Assembly: GCA_965220535.1 (NCBI GenBank)
Contig: OZ244833.1
Span: 3,720,001 to 3,784,000, forward strand
Reading direction: 5' to 3'
Length of the DNA stretch: 64,000 nt
From: HK1 sp965220535
Lineage (GTDB): Bacteria; Pseudomonadota; Gammaproteobacteria; HK1
Of the stretch, positions 8,905 to 17,554 are shown one piece after another. A model generated the notes under the pieces. The model saw only the letters and a program-made list of their open reading frames with translations. It ran no database searches and was not told where the DNA came from. Within the stretch, counting starts at the first letter, position 1. Every line of letters starts with the position of its first letter. A program made the position numbers and the translations under genes.

Positions 8905-10701
8905 CTAGTAGATGCGGGCTTTGGGGGGAATCGCCTCGACCTCGTCGCTCAGGGTGTTCATATGCACCGGGCGATAGTCGATATGCGTTTTCCCCTCGCG
9001 ATCGAGCCATGCCAGGGTGTGTTTCATCCAGCGCTCGTCGTCGCGCTCGGGAAAATCCTCGCGGGCGTGGGCGCCGCGGCTCTCGGTGCGGTTGGCCGCC
9101 GAACGCATCGTGACCACCGCCTGCGCCAAGAGGTTGTCGAGTTCCAAAGTCTCGGCCAGATCCGAATTCCAGATCAGGCTGCGATCCTCGATGCGCACGC
9201 CGGAAAAGGCATCGTATACCTCGGCGATCAATCGGCAGCCCTCGGCGAGGCTCTCGCCGCTGCGAAAGACCGCCGCGTTATTTTGCATCACCCGTTGCAT
9301 TCGCAGACGCAGCGAAGAGGTCGATTCGCTGCCGCGGGCGTGGCGCAAGCGGTCGAAGCGATCGAGGATCCGCTCCGTTATCGATGAATCGAGCGGGGGA
9401 TGGGCCGAACCCGGGGTGATCGAGCGCGCGGCGCAGATCGCCGCCGCGCGTCCGAAAACCACGATATCGAGCAGGGAATTCGAGCCCAGCCGATTGGCTC
9501 CGTGCACCGAGACGCAGGCGCATTCGCCGATCGCCATCAGCCCCGGGACGACCGCCTCGGGGTCGTCGTCGATCAGGCTGACCACCTCGCCGTCGATATT
9601 GGTCGGGATCCCCCCCATGTTGTAGTGGACGGTCGGGAGCACCGGTATCGGCTCGCGCGAGGTATCGATCCCGGCGAAGATCCTCGCGGTTTCGGAGATC
9701 CCCGGCAGCCGCTCCTTGATGACCTCGGGGCCGAGATGCTCGAGGTGCAAAAGGATATGGTCCTTTTCTTTTCCGACCCCGCGGCCCTCGCGGATCTCGA
9801 TGGTCATGGCCCGGCTGACGACATCCCGCGAAGCCAAGTCCTTGGCATTGGGGGCGTAGCGCTCCATGAATCGCTCGCCCTCGGAGTTGGTCAGGTAGCC
9901 GCCCTCGCCGCGGGAGCCCTCGGTGATCAGGCATCCGGAGCCGTAGATCCCGGTCGGATGGAATTGGACGAATTCCATATCCTGCAAGGGCAATCCGGCG
10001 CGCAGGGCCATCGCGTTGCCGTCGCCGGTACAGGTATGGGCGGAGGTGCAGGAAAAATAAGTGCGGCCGTAGCCCCCGGTCGCCAGCACCGTACGATGGG
10101 CGCGAAAACGGTGGATGCTGCCGTCGTCCAGATTCCAGGCCAGCACGCCGCGGCAACCGCCTTGTTCGTCCATCAGCATATCCAAGGCGAAATATTCGAT
10201 GAAGAACTCGGCGCTGTGGCGCAGGCTCTGCTGATAGAGGGTATGGAGGATTGCGTGCCCGGTGCGATCCGCGGCGGCGCAAGTGCGCTGGGCCGTGCCC
10301 TCGCCGTAATGGGTGGTCATGCCCCCGAAGGGGCGTTGGTAGATCCGTCCGTCGTCGGTGCGCGAAAAGGGCACCCCGAAATGCTCCAGCTCCACCACCG
10401 CGGGGATCGCCTCTTTGCACATATATTCGATGGCGTCTTGATCGCCGAGCCAATCCGATCCCTTGACCGTATCGTACATATGCCAGCGCCAATCGTCCTC
10501 GCCCATATTGCCCAAGGCCGCGCTCATGCCCCCTTGGGCGGCGACGGTATGGCTGCGGGTGGGGAAGAGTTTGGTGATGCAAGCGGTTTTGAGTCCCTTG
10601 GCCGCCAGCCCCAAGGTTGCCCGCAGGCCGGCGCCGCCGGCCCCCACGACGACGACATCGTATTCGTGGTCGATCAAAGGATAGGCTGCGGAGGATGACA
10701 T
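8905..10701 (-). CDS. sdhA: Succinate dehydrogenase flavoprotein subunit
   Basis: SdhA oxidises succinate to fumarate in the TCA cycle and complex II. The dinucleotide-binding motif GAGGAGLRA is at about residues 20-28, and the histidine that carries covalent FAD is in RSHTVAAQGG (H51). HPTGIYGSGCLITEGSRGEGG and the C-terminal HAREDFPERDD are typical. The 598 residues are full length. The stop of sdhD is four bases away, so translation is probably coupled. FAD attachment should depend on the SdhE domain encoded further along the same operon. Confidence 0.97.
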   Translation of the reverse strand: MSSSAAYPLIDHEYDVVVVGAGGAGLRATLGLAAKGLKTACITKLFPTRSHTVAAQGGMSAALGNMGEDDWRWHMYDTVKGSDWLGDQDAIEYMCKEAIPAVVELEHFGVPFSRTDDGRIYQRPFGGMTTHYGEGTAQRTCAAADRTGHAILHTLYQQSLRHSAEFFIEYFALDMLMDEQGGCRGVLAWNLDDGSIHRFRAHRTVLATGGYGRTYFSCTSAHTCTGDGNAMALRAGLPLQDMEFVQFHPTGIYGSGCLITEGSRGEGGYLTNSEGERFMERYAPNAKDLASRDVVSRAMTIEIREGRGVGKEKDHILLHLEHLGPEVIKERLPGISETARIFAGIDTSREPIPVLPTVHYNMGGIPTNIDGEVVSLIDDDPEAVVPGLMAIGECACVSVHGANRLGSNSLLDIVVFGRAAAICAARSITPGSAHPPLDSSITERILDRFDRLRHARGSESTSSLRLRMQRVMQNNAAVFRSGESLAEGCRLIAEVYDAFSGVRIEDRSLIWNSDLAETLELDNLLAQAVVTMRSAANRTESRGAHAREDFPERDDERWMKHTLAWLDREGKTHIDYRPVHMNTLSDEVEAIPPKARIY

Positions 10702-10705
10702 CCCC

Positions 10706-11089
10706 TCACTCCCCGAAAGCGATGCGGAGCACGCTCAACACGGCGCTCGCCGACAGGGCGATGGCCGATAGGCGGATGACGATGATCGTGCCGATTTTGA
10801 GCCATTCGACGGAAAGATAATCCTCGGCGATCGTTTGCAGGCCGAGAGCGGCATGGTAGAAAAGGGCGATGAGGGTCAGTACGAGAGCGGTGCCGCTGAT
10901 CGGCGAGCGGATCCATTCGATCACCTGCCAGTGGTCATGGCCTGCAACCATAGCCAAGGACAGGCATAGCCAAAGACCCAAGGGGATCAAGGCGATCGCG
11001 CTGACCCTTTGGGCCCACCAATGCGAAGTCCCTCCGCGAGCGGAGCCGAGTCCGCGGGCCCGAGAGAGGGGGCTTTTGAAATCCGTCAT
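10706..11089 (-). CDS. sdhD: Succinate dehydrogenase membrane anchor subunit
   Basis: A 127-residue hydrophobic anchor with three predicted membrane helices (around WWAQRVSAIALIPLGLW, GTALVLTLIALFYHAALG and IGTIIVIRLSAIALSASA). The HAALGLQTIAEDYL segment contains the heme/quinone-side histidine and the conserved DY of SdhD. The open frame extends upstream to 11209, but that part is repeat-derived. The ATG at 11089 has AGGAAA in front of it and gives a standard MTDFKSPLSRARGLGSA start. Second gene of the sdhCDAB operon. Confidence 0.92.
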   Translation of the reverse strand: MTDFKSPLSRARGLGSARGGTSHWWAQRVSAIALIPLGLWLCLSLAMVAGHDHWQVIEWIRSPISGTALVLTLIALFYHAALGLQTIAEDYLSVEWLKIGTIIVIRLSAIALSASAVLSVLRIAFGE

Positions 11090-11112
11090 CGGCTTTTTTC
11101 CTGTTCGATGCA

Positions 11113-11183
11113 AAATTTTCGAGGTCAGATTTTCGATGCGAGATTTTCGAGGCCGGATTTTCGAGACCGGATTTTCAAGACCA
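11113..11183. repeat. 14-15-bp tandem repeat, 5 copies, between sdhC and sdhD
   Basis: Five imperfect head-to-tail units (aaattttcgaggtc, agattttcgatgcg, agattttcgaggccg, gattttcgagaccg, gattttcaagacca) fill most of the gap between the sdhC stop and the sdhD ribosome-binding site. The gap is unusually wide for an sdh operon. Confidence 0.9.
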
Positions 11184-11195
11184 ATGTGATGCGCC

Positions 11196-11591
11196 TTAGC
11201 GCATCGCATAGCCCAAGATCGATACGAGGAGGGTCATGATCGCCGCAAAGGCGATGACCGCGATCCCGCTCTTGCGGACGGTATCGAGGGCGAAGCCCGC
11301 CCCCGTATCCCAAAAGAGATGTCGGATACCGTTTGCGAAATGAAAGAAAAAGGAGAAGGTGAAGGCCAAAAGCAGCAGCCTTCCCGGGATCGAGCAAAGA
11401 AGGGAGCGGGCCAAGGCGTAAGTGTCGGGGCCGGCGGCAACGGCCGCGAGCCAGCCGACGAGCGCGACGGCGCCGGCGAACAAAATCACGCCGGTGATGC
11501 GATGGCTGATGGATATCAGCGCCGGCAGCGGCAGACGGTAGATCTGGAGATGCGGTGAAAGGGGGCGAGGTCGATTCATGATGCGGATCAT
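11196..11591 (-). CDS. sdhC: Succinate dehydrogenase cytochrome b556 subunit
   Basis: First gene of the sdh operon, encoding the larger membrane anchor that binds quinone and heme b. The conserved start region NRPRPLSPHLQIYRLPL and SISHRITGVIL (with the S and R of the quinone site) are present, followed by three hydrophobic segments and the heme-ligand type FFHFANGIRHLFWD. The start at ATG 11591 has AGGGA four bases upstream; a second in-frame ATG at 11579 lacks such a site. Length is 131 residues. Confidence 0.93.
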   Translation of the reverse strand: MIRIMNRPRPLSPHLQIYRLPLPALISISHRITGVILFAGAVALVGWLAAVAAGPDTYALARSLLCSIPGRLLLLAFTFSFFFHFANGIRHLFWDTGAGFALDTVRKSGIAVIAFAAIMTLLVSILGYAMR

Positions 11592-12233
11592 ACGATCCCT
11601 TGCGCTTTTTTGCCGACGCTTCGCTCGTCTGCGGGGCTTCGAAGCATCCCCCGAAGCACACTCCCCAAGGGATGGTGGAAGCGCGTCGGATGCCGGTGGC
11701 AAAAGGGTTTTTGCAAAGCGTCGACGGGAGGAGCGATCGCGCCTTGGGGGCGATGGCTCTCGACAAGACGAGGCGGCCGAGGATCTTCGGCGTCTCGACG
11801 ACGATCTAGAAGATGATCTCGACGACGACCCATCGACATCGAGGGTCGATACGCGCTGCGCTTCGCCGCGTTCGCCGCGCTTGGCGAAGATCGCAAAGAG
11901 TCCTTCGAGCGTTCCTCCTTCGCCTTCGATCGCGAATTCGCTTTTTCCCTCGTATCGCCCGGCGCTCGCTTTTCGCCGCTTTTCGAAAGCGGTTTGGCCG
12001 CTGCCGGACCTGCCGGGCGTGCCGGGCGTGCCCGCGATCGATGAAAAAACCGATCGCGAGGATTCGGCGAGCGAACAAGGGATCCGGCGACTATCATACT
12101 TGGCTCAGCCGCCGGCCTTCGTCGATGGATGCGCCAAGGATATCGAACGAAGCGCATCGATCGCGGGCGCTCGCGGTCTTGAAAGGCTTATGCCGAGGGC
12201 TACCGGAGCCGATGCGAGAGCGAGGAGCCGACA
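11592..12233. other. Intergenic region between divergent sdhC and ygfX-like genes
   Basis: About 640 bases with no gene I can support. Open frames on both strands are arginine-rich and have no recognisable domain. The region should contain the sdh promoter (leftward) and a promoter for the ygfX-tsaB pair (rightward), but I could not identify convincing -10/-35 pairs. Confidence 0.5.
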
Positions 12234-12692
12234 GTGGCGGGGACGACGAGTGATAGAATGTTGGCGATCCGCATCGTGGACGATCCCCTGATCGAAACCC
12301 TCGCCATCGTGGCATCGGCGGGGGCGGTGATCTCCACCGCCGTCGCCGCCGGTATCGAGGCGGCGTCGCTCGTGGCCTTGCTCGCCGCCCGGGATCGGTA
12401 TCGATCGCAGGCTCGGCGATATACCGAGATCCGCTGCCAAGAGGGCGTCTGGCGAGTCCTAAGAAGCGACGGGAGCGTGGCGAGGATCGAAGCCCCGGCG
12501 GTCCGTATCGGGCATCGGGAACTGATCGTGCTCGGCATCGTCGACGCCGGCCGCCGCGGGAGCCTGGTCTTTTCGAGGGCTAGCGCTTCGCGCGACGATC
12601 TACGAAAACTGAGGGTTCTGCTGCGTACGGGCGCCCTTTCTTCCCTTTCTTCTTCTTTCGCATCCGGCAAGGGAGCGTTTTCCGCGCAATGA
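12234..12692 (+). CDS. YgfX/CptA-like small membrane protein
   Basis: A 152-residue protein with a hydrophobic N-terminal half (about residues 19-50, one or two membrane segments) followed by a basic turn RDRYRSQARRY and a soluble beta-rich tail ending in RDDLRKLRVLLR. This layout, length and the ending resemble YgfX (CptA), the partner of SdhE in gammaproteobacteria, although similarity is weak by eye. The GTG start at 12234 is preceded by GAGGAG with six-base spacing. The stop overlaps the tsaB start (ATGA), so tsaB is translationally coupled. Proximity to sdhC and to an SdhE domain supports the family guess; it could also be an unrelated small membrane protein. Confidence 0.6.
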   Translation: MAGTTSDRMLAIRIVDDPLIETLAIVASAGAVISTAVAAGIEAASLVALLAARDRYRSQARRYTEIRCQEGVWRVLRSDGSVARIEAPAVRIGHRELIVLGIVDAGRRGSLVFSRASASRDDLRKLRVLLRTGALSSLSSSFASGKGAFSAQ

Positions 12693-13414
12693 ATATCCTT
12701 GCTATCGAGACATCGACCGACGCTTGTTCCTGTGCCCTTCGGGTCGCCGAAGCCGGGGGCAAGAAGAAGAAGACTTATACGCGCCATCTCGTGGAGCCTC
12801 GAGGCCATAGCCGCCTGCTGCCGGGCTTGGTGGGCGAGCTCGTCGCCGAGGCGGGGATCGATCTTCGCTCCTTGGACGCGGTCGCTTTCGGCCAGGGTCC
12901 GGGTTCGTTCACCGGGCTTCGCATCGCCTGTGCCGTCGCCCAAGGCATCGGTTTCGGAGCCGGGTGTCCCTTGGTAGCGGTATCGAGCATGCGTACCCTC
13001 GCCGCCGGAATGCATCGGACCAAGAGCGCCTCGCACGTGTTGGTGGCTCTCGATGCGCGGATGGGGGAAATCTACTACGGGGCTTTCGAATATTGGCGAG
13101 GGACGATGGCACCCGCCTCCTTCGAGGTCCTTCTTCCTCCGGAGGAGGCGGAACTTCCTTTGGAGGGCTCGTGGTATGCGGTCGGCTCCGGATGGGGAAA
13201 ATACGGTGATACCCTGCAAGGGAATTTGGGCGTCTTCGCCTTCGTCGAGGATGATTGCGTCGAGCCCGATCGCCTGCCCGAAGCCGTCGATATGCTCGAT
13301 CTCGCGCAATACGATTTCGCGGCGGGGAAGGCTCTCGAGCCCGAGGCGGCGACCCCCGTCTATATCCGCACCGAGGTCGCCACTCCTTCTCCTCGAGAAG
13401 TCCCTTCCGACTGA
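12689..13414 (+). CDS. tsaB: tRNA threonylcarbamoyladenosine biosynthesis protein TsaB
   Basis: TsaB is the scaffold partner of TsaD in making t6A37 on ANN-decoding tRNAs. The ASKHA-fold start MNILAIETSTDACSCAL, HSRLLPGLVGELVAEAG and the signature GQGPGSFTGLRIACAVAQG are all present. An insertion AGGKKKKTYT in the N-terminal domain is slightly longer than usual. Length is 241 residues, normal for the longer TsaB form. It overlaps the YgfX-like gene by four bases. Confidence 0.93.
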   Translation: MNILAIETSTDACSCALRVAEAGGKKKKTYTRHLVEPRGHSRLLPGLVGELVAEAGIDLRSLDAVAFGQGPGSFTGLRIACAVAQGIGFGAGCPLVAVSSMRTLAAGMHRTKSASHVLVALDARMGEIYYGAFEYWRGTMAPASFEVLLPPEEAELPLEGSWYAVGSGWGKYGDTLQGNLGVFAFVEDDCVEPDRLPEAVDMLDLAQYDFAAGKALEPEAATPVYIRTEVATPSPREVPSD

Positions 13415-13532
13415 AGGCTCTTTTTCATCATCGACGATTCGGCTTTTTCGTTCCTTTTCCGGTTCCGGTCGCGACCGATCCCGGGGCCTATCGATTCGAT
13501 GATCTCGCTTTTTCGCCCTCGATAACCGACCC

Positions 13533-14780
13533 ATGTTCCGACCCTTCGAGTTGTGCGTCGGCTTTCGCTTCACGCGAGCCAAAAAACGCAACAACTTCAT
13601 CTCCTTCATCAATTTGAGTTCGATGCTCGGTATCGCCGTCGGGGTCACCGCCCTGATCACGGTGATATCGGTGATGAACGGCTTCGAGCGCGAGTTGAGG
13701 GAGCGTATTTTGGGTATGGCCTCGCACGCCACGATCACCGATTACCAAGGGGCGCTCGAGGACTGGAGCGATTTGGTCGGGGTTGCCGAGGCCCATCGGG
13801 AGGTGGTCGGGGTCGCTCCCTTCGTGGAATCGCAGGCGATGCTGACCAATTCCGGGCAGGTGCGAGGGGTGGTGGTGCGAGGGATATTGCCGGAACGCGA
13901 AGTCGAAGTGGCGAAGATCGATGATTTTCTCGTCGAGGGGAGCTTCGAGAGTTTGGTGCCCGGGGGCTTCAATATCCTGCTGGGCAAGGGGTTGGCGCAG
14001 GTGCTCGGGGTTTCGGTCGGCTCGAAGGTCACGTTGTTGGCCCCCCAGGCTCGTTTTACCGCCGCCGGCATGATCCCGCGCCTGCGGCGATTTACCGTCA
14101 GCGGCATTTTCAAGGTCAACCACGTCGAATACGATTCATCGCTGGCGGTGATGCATATCGCCGATGCCCAGCGCGTCTTCCAGATGGGCGAAGGGGTCAG
14201 CGGGTTGCGGCTGATGCTCAAGGATATGTTCAAGGCCCCGGTCGTCAGCCGCGATCTCGCCCTTTCTTTCGGCGGGGTCTATTGGCTGCGCGATTGGACC
14301 GAATACCATGCGAATTTCTTTCGTGCGCTCAAGATCGAAAGGACGGTGATGTTCGTGATCCTGACCTTGATCGTCGCCGTCGCCGCTTTCAATATCGTTT
14401 CCGCGCTGACGATGGTGGTAACCGACAAAGAAGCCGATATCGCGATCTTGCGCACCTTGGGAGCGAGTCGTGCCAGCATTACATGGATATTCATCACCCA
14501 AGGCTTTTTGATCGGGACCGTCGGGACGCTGCTCGGGGTGGCGGGCGGGGTGTCGCTGGCGATGAACGTGGAGACCATCGTCCCCGCCATCGAAGAGTTG
14601 TTCAGCGTGAAGTTCCTTTCTCCGCAGATCTATATCATCAGCGAAGTGCCCTCGCAGATGCGGTGGCGGGATGTCGCGCTGACCAGCTCGGCGGCGTTCG
14701 CGATGACGATATTGGCCACGATCTATCCGGCGTGGCGGGCTTCGAGGGTGCAGCCGGTGGAGTCGTTGCGTCATGAATAG
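13533..14780 (+). CDS. Lipoprotein-releasing ABC transporter permease, LolC/LolE type
   Basis: A 415-residue inner-membrane permease with one N-terminal membrane helix (FINLSSMLGIAVGVTALITVISVMNGFERELR), a large periplasmic domain (about 50-270) and three C-terminal helices ending AIYPAWRAS-type, here IYPAWRASRVQPVESLRHE. It releases outer-membrane lipoproteins to LolA together with LolD. Only one LolC/E-like gene precedes lolD here, as in bacteria where a single permease (sometimes called LolF) forms a homodimer; a second copy elsewhere cannot be excluded. The last eight bases overlap lolD. Confidence 0.92.
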   Translation: MFRPFELCVGFRFTRAKKRNNFISFINLSSMLGIAVGVTALITVISVMNGFERELRERILGMASHATITDYQGALEDWSDLVGVAEAHREVVGVAPFVESQAMLTNSGQVRGVVVRGILPEREVEVAKIDDFLVEGSFESLVPGGFNILLGKGLAQVLGVSVGSKVTLLAPQARFTAAGMIPRLRRFTVSGIFKVNHVEYDSSLAVMHIADAQRVFQMGEGVSGLRLMLKDMFKAPVVSRDLALSFGGVYWLRDWTEYHANFFRALKIERTVMFVILTLIVAVAAFNIVSALTMVVTDKEADIAILRTLGASRASITWIFITQGFLIGTVGTLLGVAGGVSLAMNVETIVPAIEELFSVKFLSPQIYIISEVPSQMRWRDVALTSSAAFAMTILATIYPAWRASRVQPVESLRHE

Positions 14781-15576
14781 CGCCGCGTCGGCGGACTCGG
14801 CGGATAACGCGGATCCGGATCCCTCCTCGCCCCCGGCGGCGCGGGAAAGCGATTCGGTGGCATCGAAAGAAGAGGGAGCCAAGAAGGAGGCGGTGATTAT
14901 CGCCAAGGGCTTGGTGCGTACCTTCCACCAAGGGCAGCAGAGGATCGAAGTCCTGCGAGGGGTGGATTTGACGGTATACGCCGGCGAGGGGGTCGCGCTG
15001 ATCGGATCATCGGGCTCGGGCAAGAGCACCTTGCTGCATTGTTTGGGGGGGCTCGATACGCCGGATGCGGGGGAAGTGAGGATCGCCGGGCATTCGCCGG
15101 CGAATGCGAGCGAGCGCGAGCGAGCGCGGCTGCGCAACGAAGCCATCGGTTTCGTCTATCAGTTCCATCACCTCTTGGCGGAGTTCAGCGCGTTGGAGAA
15201 TGTCGCGCTGCCTTTGTTGATTCGAGGCATGAGAGTGCGCGAGGCGAAGCGCCGGGCGCAGGCGATGATCGAAAAGACGGGGATCGAATCGCGGGCGATG
15301 CACCGCCCGGCGGAGCTTTCGGGGGGTGAGCGTCAGCGCACCGCCATCGCTCGAGCGTTGGTCACCCGGCCTTCTTGCATCCTCGCCGACGAGCCGACCG
15401 GGAATCTCGATGACCGCACCGCCAAGACGGTTTTCGATCTGATGCGTTCCCTCAACCGGGAGTTCGGCACCGCTATCGTCGTGGCGACCCACGATCTCTC
15501 GTTGGCCAAGCGAATGGATCGGGCATTTCGTATCGTCGACGGTCGATTGCTGCCGGTCGATCTTTTAGAACTTTGA
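14773..15576 (+). CDS. lolD: Lipoprotein-releasing ABC transporter ATPase LolD
   Basis: ATP-binding subunit of the lipoprotein release complex. Walker A is GSSGSGKST, the Q-loop segment VYQFHHLLAEFSALENVALP is the LolD hallmark, the ABC signature is LSGGERQR and Walker B is CILADEPTGNLD. Compared with E. coli LolD it carries an extra acidic, low-complexity N-terminal stretch of about 40 residues; an internal start could remove it. The ATG lies inside the last codons of the permease gene (ATGAATAG overlap), so the pair is translationally coupled. Confidence 0.93.
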   Translation: MNSAASADSADNADPDPSSPPAARESDSVASKEEGAKKEAVIIAKGLVRTFHQGQQRIEVLRGVDLTVYAGEGVALIGSSGSGKSTLLHCLGGLDTPDAGEVRIAGHSPANASERERARLRNEAIGFVYQFHHLLAEFSALENVALPLLIRGMRVREAKRRAQAMIEKTGIESRAMHRPAELSGGERQRTAIARALVTRPSCILADEPTGNLDDRTAKTVFDLMRSLNREFGTAIVVATHDLSLAKRMDRAFRIVDGRLLPVDLLEL

Positions 15577-15939
15577 AAGGGGCGTGTCGAGGAGGGAAAT
15601 CCGGGCTTTTCGGAATATCGAGTTTTTACGGTGTCGCGACGGTGTCTCTAATAGTTAGTGTCGCGCGGATTTTCTCTTCGTCGGCTTTGTTCTCCCCGAC
15701 GCATTTTCCCGACGCTTTTTCGATCGAGGATCGCCTCGCCCCTCGCCTCGCCCCTCGCCTTGCCGGGATAGGCAAAGGCCGGTCGGTCGAGCGAAACCGA
15801 AAAAGCGCAGCCGCTACCGGCGCCGAGCCATCCCTTGCCGGACTCTTGTCGGACCCTTGCCGGAGGGCATCTAGTCGGAGGCATCTTTTTTTTTCGGCAG
15901 GACTTCGCTTCGGCCAAGGGCCGGTATCTCGCCGAATGC
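15577..15939. other. Intergenic region between convergent lolD and folA, with tandem repeats
   Basis: No gene seen. Two separate short tandem repeats occur: a 12-bp unit three times at 15732-15767 (cgcctcgcccct twice perfectly, then a variant) and an 11-bp unit three times at 15834-15866 (cttgccggact and variants). No clear terminator. Confidence 0.6.
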
Positions 15940-16635
15940 CTAGCGCAAAGAATCGCTTCGGTGAGCGGGCGAGGGTTTCCTGAGCAAATCGAAAAAACAA
16001 GAGGCATGAGGATTGCGGGCATCGGCCTCGTACTCCCGAGACTCGTTTTCGTGCCAGGCATCGGCGTCGAAATCGGGAAAATAGGTATCGCCGGATATAT
16101 CGATATCGACCAAGGTGAGATAGATGCGCCGGGCAAATAAGAGCGCTTGGCGATAAATGCTCTCGCCGCCGATGATCAGGATATCGGGCGGCCGCAAGTT
16201 GTCATCCGCGATCGTTGTTTCGGCGAGGCCTCCGGGGGTTTGCGAAGCGGCTTCTTCGAGGGCCTTTTCGAACGACAGGCACGTGATGCAGCCCTTCGCT
16301 TCGAAGCCTGCGCGACTCGAGACCACGATATTGGTTCGCCGATCGAGGGCGCGGCCGATCGATTCGTAGGTGCGCCGTCCCATGATGATCGTTTTGCCGA
16401 GGGTCAGCTCTCGAAAGCGGGCGAGATCGGCAGGAAGATGCCAAGGGAGCGATAGATCGCGCCCGATCACCCCGCCTCTTGCCTGCTCGAAGTGCATGCG
16501 ACCATTCGGAGGATTAGGGGACGATGCAAGCGCCCCCGTCGTCTTCGGGGGAGGCGTCGCCGTCTTTTCGCGTCGGGCGACGGCCACGACGAGAGCGATG
16601 GAGAGATCGTCGATATTGGGCACGATATTGGGCAT
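15940..16635 (-). CDS. folA: Dihydrofolate reductase with an N-terminal-loop insertion
   Basis: DHFR reduces dihydrofolate with NADPH for thymidylate and purine synthesis. The core is clear: GVIGRDLSLPWHLPADLARF (acid in PADL), KTIIMGRRTYESIGRAL (NADPH site) and LIIGGESIYRQAL. Unusually, about 30 residues of low-complexity Thr/Pro/Asn sequence (about 23-53) separate the first beta-strand (SIALVVAVA) from VIG, where typical DHFRs have two or three. The ATG at 16635 falls in a perfect 12-bp duplication (16611-16634) encoding PNIVPNI, so the start is not certain. The gene follows apaH after about 60 bases, the familiar apaG-apaH-folA order. Confidence 0.9.
   Translation of the reverse strand: MPNIVPNIDDLSIALVVAVARREKTATPPPKTTGALASSPNPPNGRMHFEQARGGVIGRDLSLPWHLPADLARFRELTLGKTIIMGRRTYESIGRALDRRTNIVVSSRAGFEAKGCITCLSFEKALEEAASQTPGGLAETTIADDNLRPPDILIIGGESIYRQALLFARRIYLTLVDIDISGDTYFPDFDADAWHENESREYEADARNPHASCFFDLLRKPSPAHRSDSLR
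16611..16634. repeat. Perfect 12-bp duplication at the folA start
   Basis: The unit cgatattgggca occurs twice head to tail and encodes the first residues of DHFR (PNIVPNI). Confidence 0.9.
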
Positions 16636-16694
16636 CGTTCGGGTGATGGTCGATTCTTTCGCTTCGCAAAGGGGGGATTCGAATCCGGCGATCG

Positions 16695-17504
16695 CTATCG
16701 GGAACGGGACCGGCAGGGGACGCTGAATTCCCGATCGTCCTCCAAGCGAAGGGCGGTGAGCGAGCCGCCCCAAGCGCATCCGGTATCGACGCAGCGCACG
16801 TGCAGATCGCGAGACAGCGGTTTCGCCCGCAGCGAGGCCCAGTGTCCGAAAACGATCCGCAACCCGTCCCGCTTCGCATCGCGCAGCGAAAACCAAGGCA
16901 AAAGCCCCGCGTCTTGTTCCCCGGGCGGTCCCGTGCAGGAAAAATCGAGCCGCCCGTCAAGGTGACAATAACGCATTCGGGTGCAGGCGTTCGAGGTGAA
17001 GCGAAGGCCTTCGTCCGGGCGCTCGCCGGGCCGGGCATGAGCATCGTCGATCAAGGATGAAAAATCATCCGAACGAAAGATCCGCGACCACCGATCCGCT
17101 TCGACGAGGGCCTGATCGATGCTCCAAACCGGGGCGATGCCGGCATGCACCATCACGAAATCGTACTCCGGCTCGGGCCGGATCAGCGGTTGCTGTCGCA
17201 GCCAGCGGATCAAGGCATCGCAGTCCGCCGCTTCCAAGATATCGTCGAGGGTATCCCCGCGATATTTTTTGCGCAGATCGTGCGCCCGGGCGATGAGATG
17301 CAGCTCGTGATTGCCGAGCACTATCTGCGCCCGCTCGCCCAAGTCGACGACGAAACGCAGCACCTCCAGCGAATTCGATCCGCGGTTGACGAGATCGCCG
17401 GCGAAGCGAAGGTGATCTCGTCGGGGATCGAAAGCGATCTCCTTGAGCAGCGAGCGGAGCTCGGCGTAGCAGCCTTGTACATCGCCGATGACATAGGTGG
17501 ACAT
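16695..17504 (-). CDS. apaH: Symmetrical diadenosine tetraphosphatase ApaH
   Basis: ApaH splits Ap4A into two ADP and in E. coli also decaps NpnN-capped RNA. It is a metallophosphatase with GDVQGC (residues 7-12), GDLVNRG and GNHELHL motifs in order, and the ApaH-specific HAGIAPVW and VFGHWASL later on. Length of 269 residues matches the family. It lies between apaG and folA on the same strand. Confidence 0.96.
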   Translation of the reverse strand: MSTYVIGDVQGCYAELRSLLKEIAFDPRRDHLRFAGDLVNRGSNSLEVLRFVVDLGERAQIVLGNHELHLIARAHDLRKKYRGDTLDDILEAADCDALIRWLRQQPLIRPEPEYDFVMVHAGIAPVWSIDQALVEADRWSRIFRSDDFSSLIDDAHARPGERPDEGLRFTSNACTRMRYCHLDGRLDFSCTGPPGEQDAGLLPWFSLRDAKRDGLRIVFGHWASLRAKPLSRDLHVRCVDTGCAWGGSLTALRLEDDREFSVPCRSRSR

Positions 17505-17554
17505 GGTTTTCGACGGTGCCGAGGGGGATTTCGAAGGCTAAGGGGCGTTCGATA

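Noticed and set aside
11578..12291. Open frames in the sdhC-ygfX gap
   Set aside because: Several overlapping arginine/serine-rich frames on both strands, none with similarity or a convincing start.
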